64,000 bases of DNA from Clostridiales bacterium Firm_14 (GTDB lineage: Bacteria > Bacillota > Clostridia > Saccharofermentanales > Saccharofermentanaceae): the NCBI GenBank assembly GCA_001604135.1, contig LVAT01000045.1:1-64000 (forward strand). The letters run 5' to 3'. A model generated the notes under the pieces. The model searched no databases. It saw only the letters and a list, made by a program, of their open reading frames with translations, and was not told the DNA's origin. Below are positions 62,419 to 64,000 of the stretch, piece after piece. How positions within the stretch are numbered: position 1 is the first letter of the stretch; every line of letters begins with the position of its first letter. Made by a program: the position numbers and the translations under genes.

Positions 62419-64000
62419 ATGTTCGTAAATAAACTCAATCAGTTGTACAAGCCTTTCAGACGTCTGTATTATTCAGAATCAACACCTGAACAGATCGAAG
62501 CGTTCCGCAAAGGAGTGCCTTTTGATCCCGTAAGCAAGTTTGAAAATGCTTTCGGTACATACGATCATGTAGGCGTCTTCTATGTGAAGCAGTTAGACAG
62601 ATTCGTAATCGGAATCGAATTCAGAGTGGGAGATGACAGGGTCCATTATCCGGACGACCTTAAGTACATCGAACTCGAAGGCACTTTCTTCTACTCTGTT
62701 GAGATCGATGACGGCATTGCGGCAGACAAGAATGCCATTAAGGAGATCTTCGAAAAGATCGCTTTGGATGACGATGCCCACAGAGCTTATTCCGATCTCT
62801 CGATCAAGGAAGAGACTGAAGTGATCGGCATTTTCACTAGCGAGAATAAAGAGAGGATCCTCTACGAATGGAAGGTCGATATCGACCGTGCAGCAGCCAT
62901 CATCAATGATGACATGGATGCGCTGAAGAAAAAGACTCTTTACAAGCAGTCTTTCTTTGATCCGATCACAAAACACTACAACTGGAACCACCTCCAGGCC
63001 TTCCTCGAGATGCCTATGGACTATGGAATTAACGACTATGCATTTGTCCATTTCGACATCAAGGAGTTCAGGGTCATAAATGAGGTATATGGCCACATTG
63101 CCGCCAATAAAGTGCTTTGTAACATTGTTAAAGCGATGAATGAGGCCGATTTTGTCTATGCGAGCGCCAGATGCCACAACGACAATTTCGCCATGATGAT
63201 CGAAGATATGCCCGAGAAGGAAATGGTCGAGCGTCTGCAGGAATTCTTTGAAGATCTGTCACATTTGGAGGGAGATCCTAACTATAAGATCTACTACAGA
63301 GTCGGTGTTGTTCCGATGCAGAGAACGATCCTGAACGGCAACCGTGTGGCTGATGCTGCAAAGCTTGCCCAGTCATTAGGCCAGAATATGTATAAGACAG
63401 AGATCACCATATTCACGGACAAGATGCATAATGACATCTCCTGGGGTAATTACATCAAGGCTTCTATAGACAAGGCAGTTTCAAATGATGAGTTCATGGT
63501 CTTCTTCCAGCCAAAGTTCGATATTACAGGCGATACGGCTGTCCTGAAGGGCATCGAAGCACTTGTAAGATGGAATTACAGAGAAGAGGAATTTTTATCT
63601 CCTGTTAAGTTCGTCCCATTCTTCGAGAAGGATGGCTCCATCGGCAAGATCGATGACCTTGTATTAAGCAAATCATGTGAGACGCTTGCCAAATGGAAGA
63701 GGGAAGGCAAGAAGCTCTATACGGTATCCGTTAACCTCTCCAGGAGCAGGTTCTACTTTGAGAACCTCGTCGAGCACCTGATATCTATAGTCGACAGATA
63801 TCATGTAGATCACCAGTACATCGAGTTCGAGCTTACAGAGAGCGCGACATACGAAGACAGGGAGCACATGATCGGAATCCTTGATGAATTGCGCGAAAAA
63901 GGTTTCCAGATCTCAATGGACGACTTCGGAACCGGTTATTCATCTCTGTCGCTTCTTACCGAGATGCCGCTTGATACGTTGAAGATCGACAAGAGCTTTG
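62419..64000 (+). CDS. Degenerate GGDEF-EAL protein, 3' end outside window
   Basis: The first 527 residues are visible. After about 170 residues of no known fold, a GGDEF domain (about 170-335) has lost its motif: the position reads CHNDNFAMMI. The EAL domain begins near 345 with QPKFDI, has Glu in GIEALVRW, ELTESATYED and MDDFGTGYSSLSLL, so phosphodiesterase activity is likely. No membrane segment is seen. It follows the hybrid kinase by 93 bp and a TATAAT box lies near 62377. Confidence 0.9.
   Translation, partial: MFVNKLNQLYKPFRRLYYSESTPEQIEAFRKGVPFDPVSKFENAFGTYDHVGVFYVKQLDRFVIGIEFRVGDDRVHYPDDLKYIELEGTFFYSVEIDDGIAADKNAIKEIFEKIALDDDAHRAYSDLSIKEETEVIGIFTSENKERILYEWKVDIDRAAAIINDDMDALKKKTLYKQSFFDPITKHYNWNHLQAFLEMPMDYGINDYAFVHFDIKEFRVINEVYGHIAANKVLCNIVKAMNEADFVYASARCHNDNFAMMIEDMPEKEMVERLQEFFEDLSHLEGDPNYKIYYRVGVVPMQRTILNGNRVADAAKLAQSLGQNMYKTEITIFTDKMHNDISWGNYIKASIDKAVSNDEFMVFFQPKFDITGDTAVLKGIEALVRWNYREEEFLSPVKFVPFFEKDGSIGKIDDLVLSKSCETLAKWKREGKKLYTVSVNLSRSRFYFENLVEHLISIVDRYHVDHQYIEFELTESATYEDREHMIGILDELREKGFQISMDDFGTGYSSLSLLTEMPLDTLKIDKSF

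Noticed and set aside
1-64000. CRISPR array, tRNA, rRNA, prophage or replication origin
   Set aside because: No regularly spaced repeat-spacer pattern, cloverleaf, rRNA core sequence, phage structural genes or DnaA-box cluster were noticed.

Overview
The window looks like a chromosomal segment of an anaerobic Gram-positive bacterium of the Clostridia. Supporting evidence: a MurT/GatD-type locus, abundant Bacillota-style AGGAGG ribosome binding sites, many lipobox lipoproteins, an ECF transporter S component, [FeFe]-hydrogenase maturases, and leader-peptide attenuators in front of metabolic and transport genes. A gut or rumen clostridium is a reasonable guess but cannot be proven from the sequence. 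No rRNA, tRNA or CRISPR array was seen.

Layout. 0-1.1 kb: the 3' part of a tnpB (IS200/IS605 type). 1.1-6.0 kb: a GH29 fucosidase, an AraC/GyrI-like regulator, mnmA and a membrane protein, with a large palindromic intergenic repeat. 6.0-16.3 kb: a tightly packed eight-gene operon with a CDP-archaeol-synthase-like cytidylyltransferase, PssA, Psd, a UbiA-family prenyltransferase, two PEP-synthase/rifampin-phosphotransferase-like dikinases, a GNAT protein and an AMP-forming ligase. It looks like an undescribed polar-lipid pathway and is the most interesting item. 16.4-20.6 kb: a solute-binding lipoprotein and a full-length second tnpB. 20.7-24.8 kb: dcd, a PHP phosphoesterase, an attenuator-controlled ECF S component, and pheA on the minus strand behind a Phe-rich leader peptide. 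24.7-25.4 kb: a gene-free stretch full of inverted repeats. 25.4-31.7 kb: murT with a GatD-like partner that lacks both catalytic residues, zinc-ribbon and TPM membrane proteins, a glycosyltransferase, and HD and NUDIX hydrolases. 31.8-38.4 kb: an MFS exporter behind a leader-peptide attenuator, assorted hydrolases and acetyltransferases, and a c-di-GMP phosphodiesterase fused to a GNAT domain. 38.5-47.8 kb: an M13 peptidase plus ABC exporter unit behind phased direct repeats, then a hydrolase-TetR-GNAT-S41 operon. 47.9-55 kb: secreted or surface lipoproteins, an Ntn hydrolase and an iron-sulfur aldo/keto reductase. 55-64 kb: hydE-hydF, a hybrid histidine kinase and a GGDEF/EAL protein cut by the window end.

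Working picture. Three loci (ECF S component, pheA, MFS exporter) each show promoter, short leader reading frame, terminator hairpin and an alternative pairing strand, so ribosome-mediated attenuation appears common in this genome. A family of TTCCGG...CCGGA hairpin repeats with T-tracts occurs in two distant intergenic regions and may serve as mobile terminators. Several promoters have the -10 box only 6-9 nt before the start codon with no ribosome binding site, suggesting leaderless translation of some genes.
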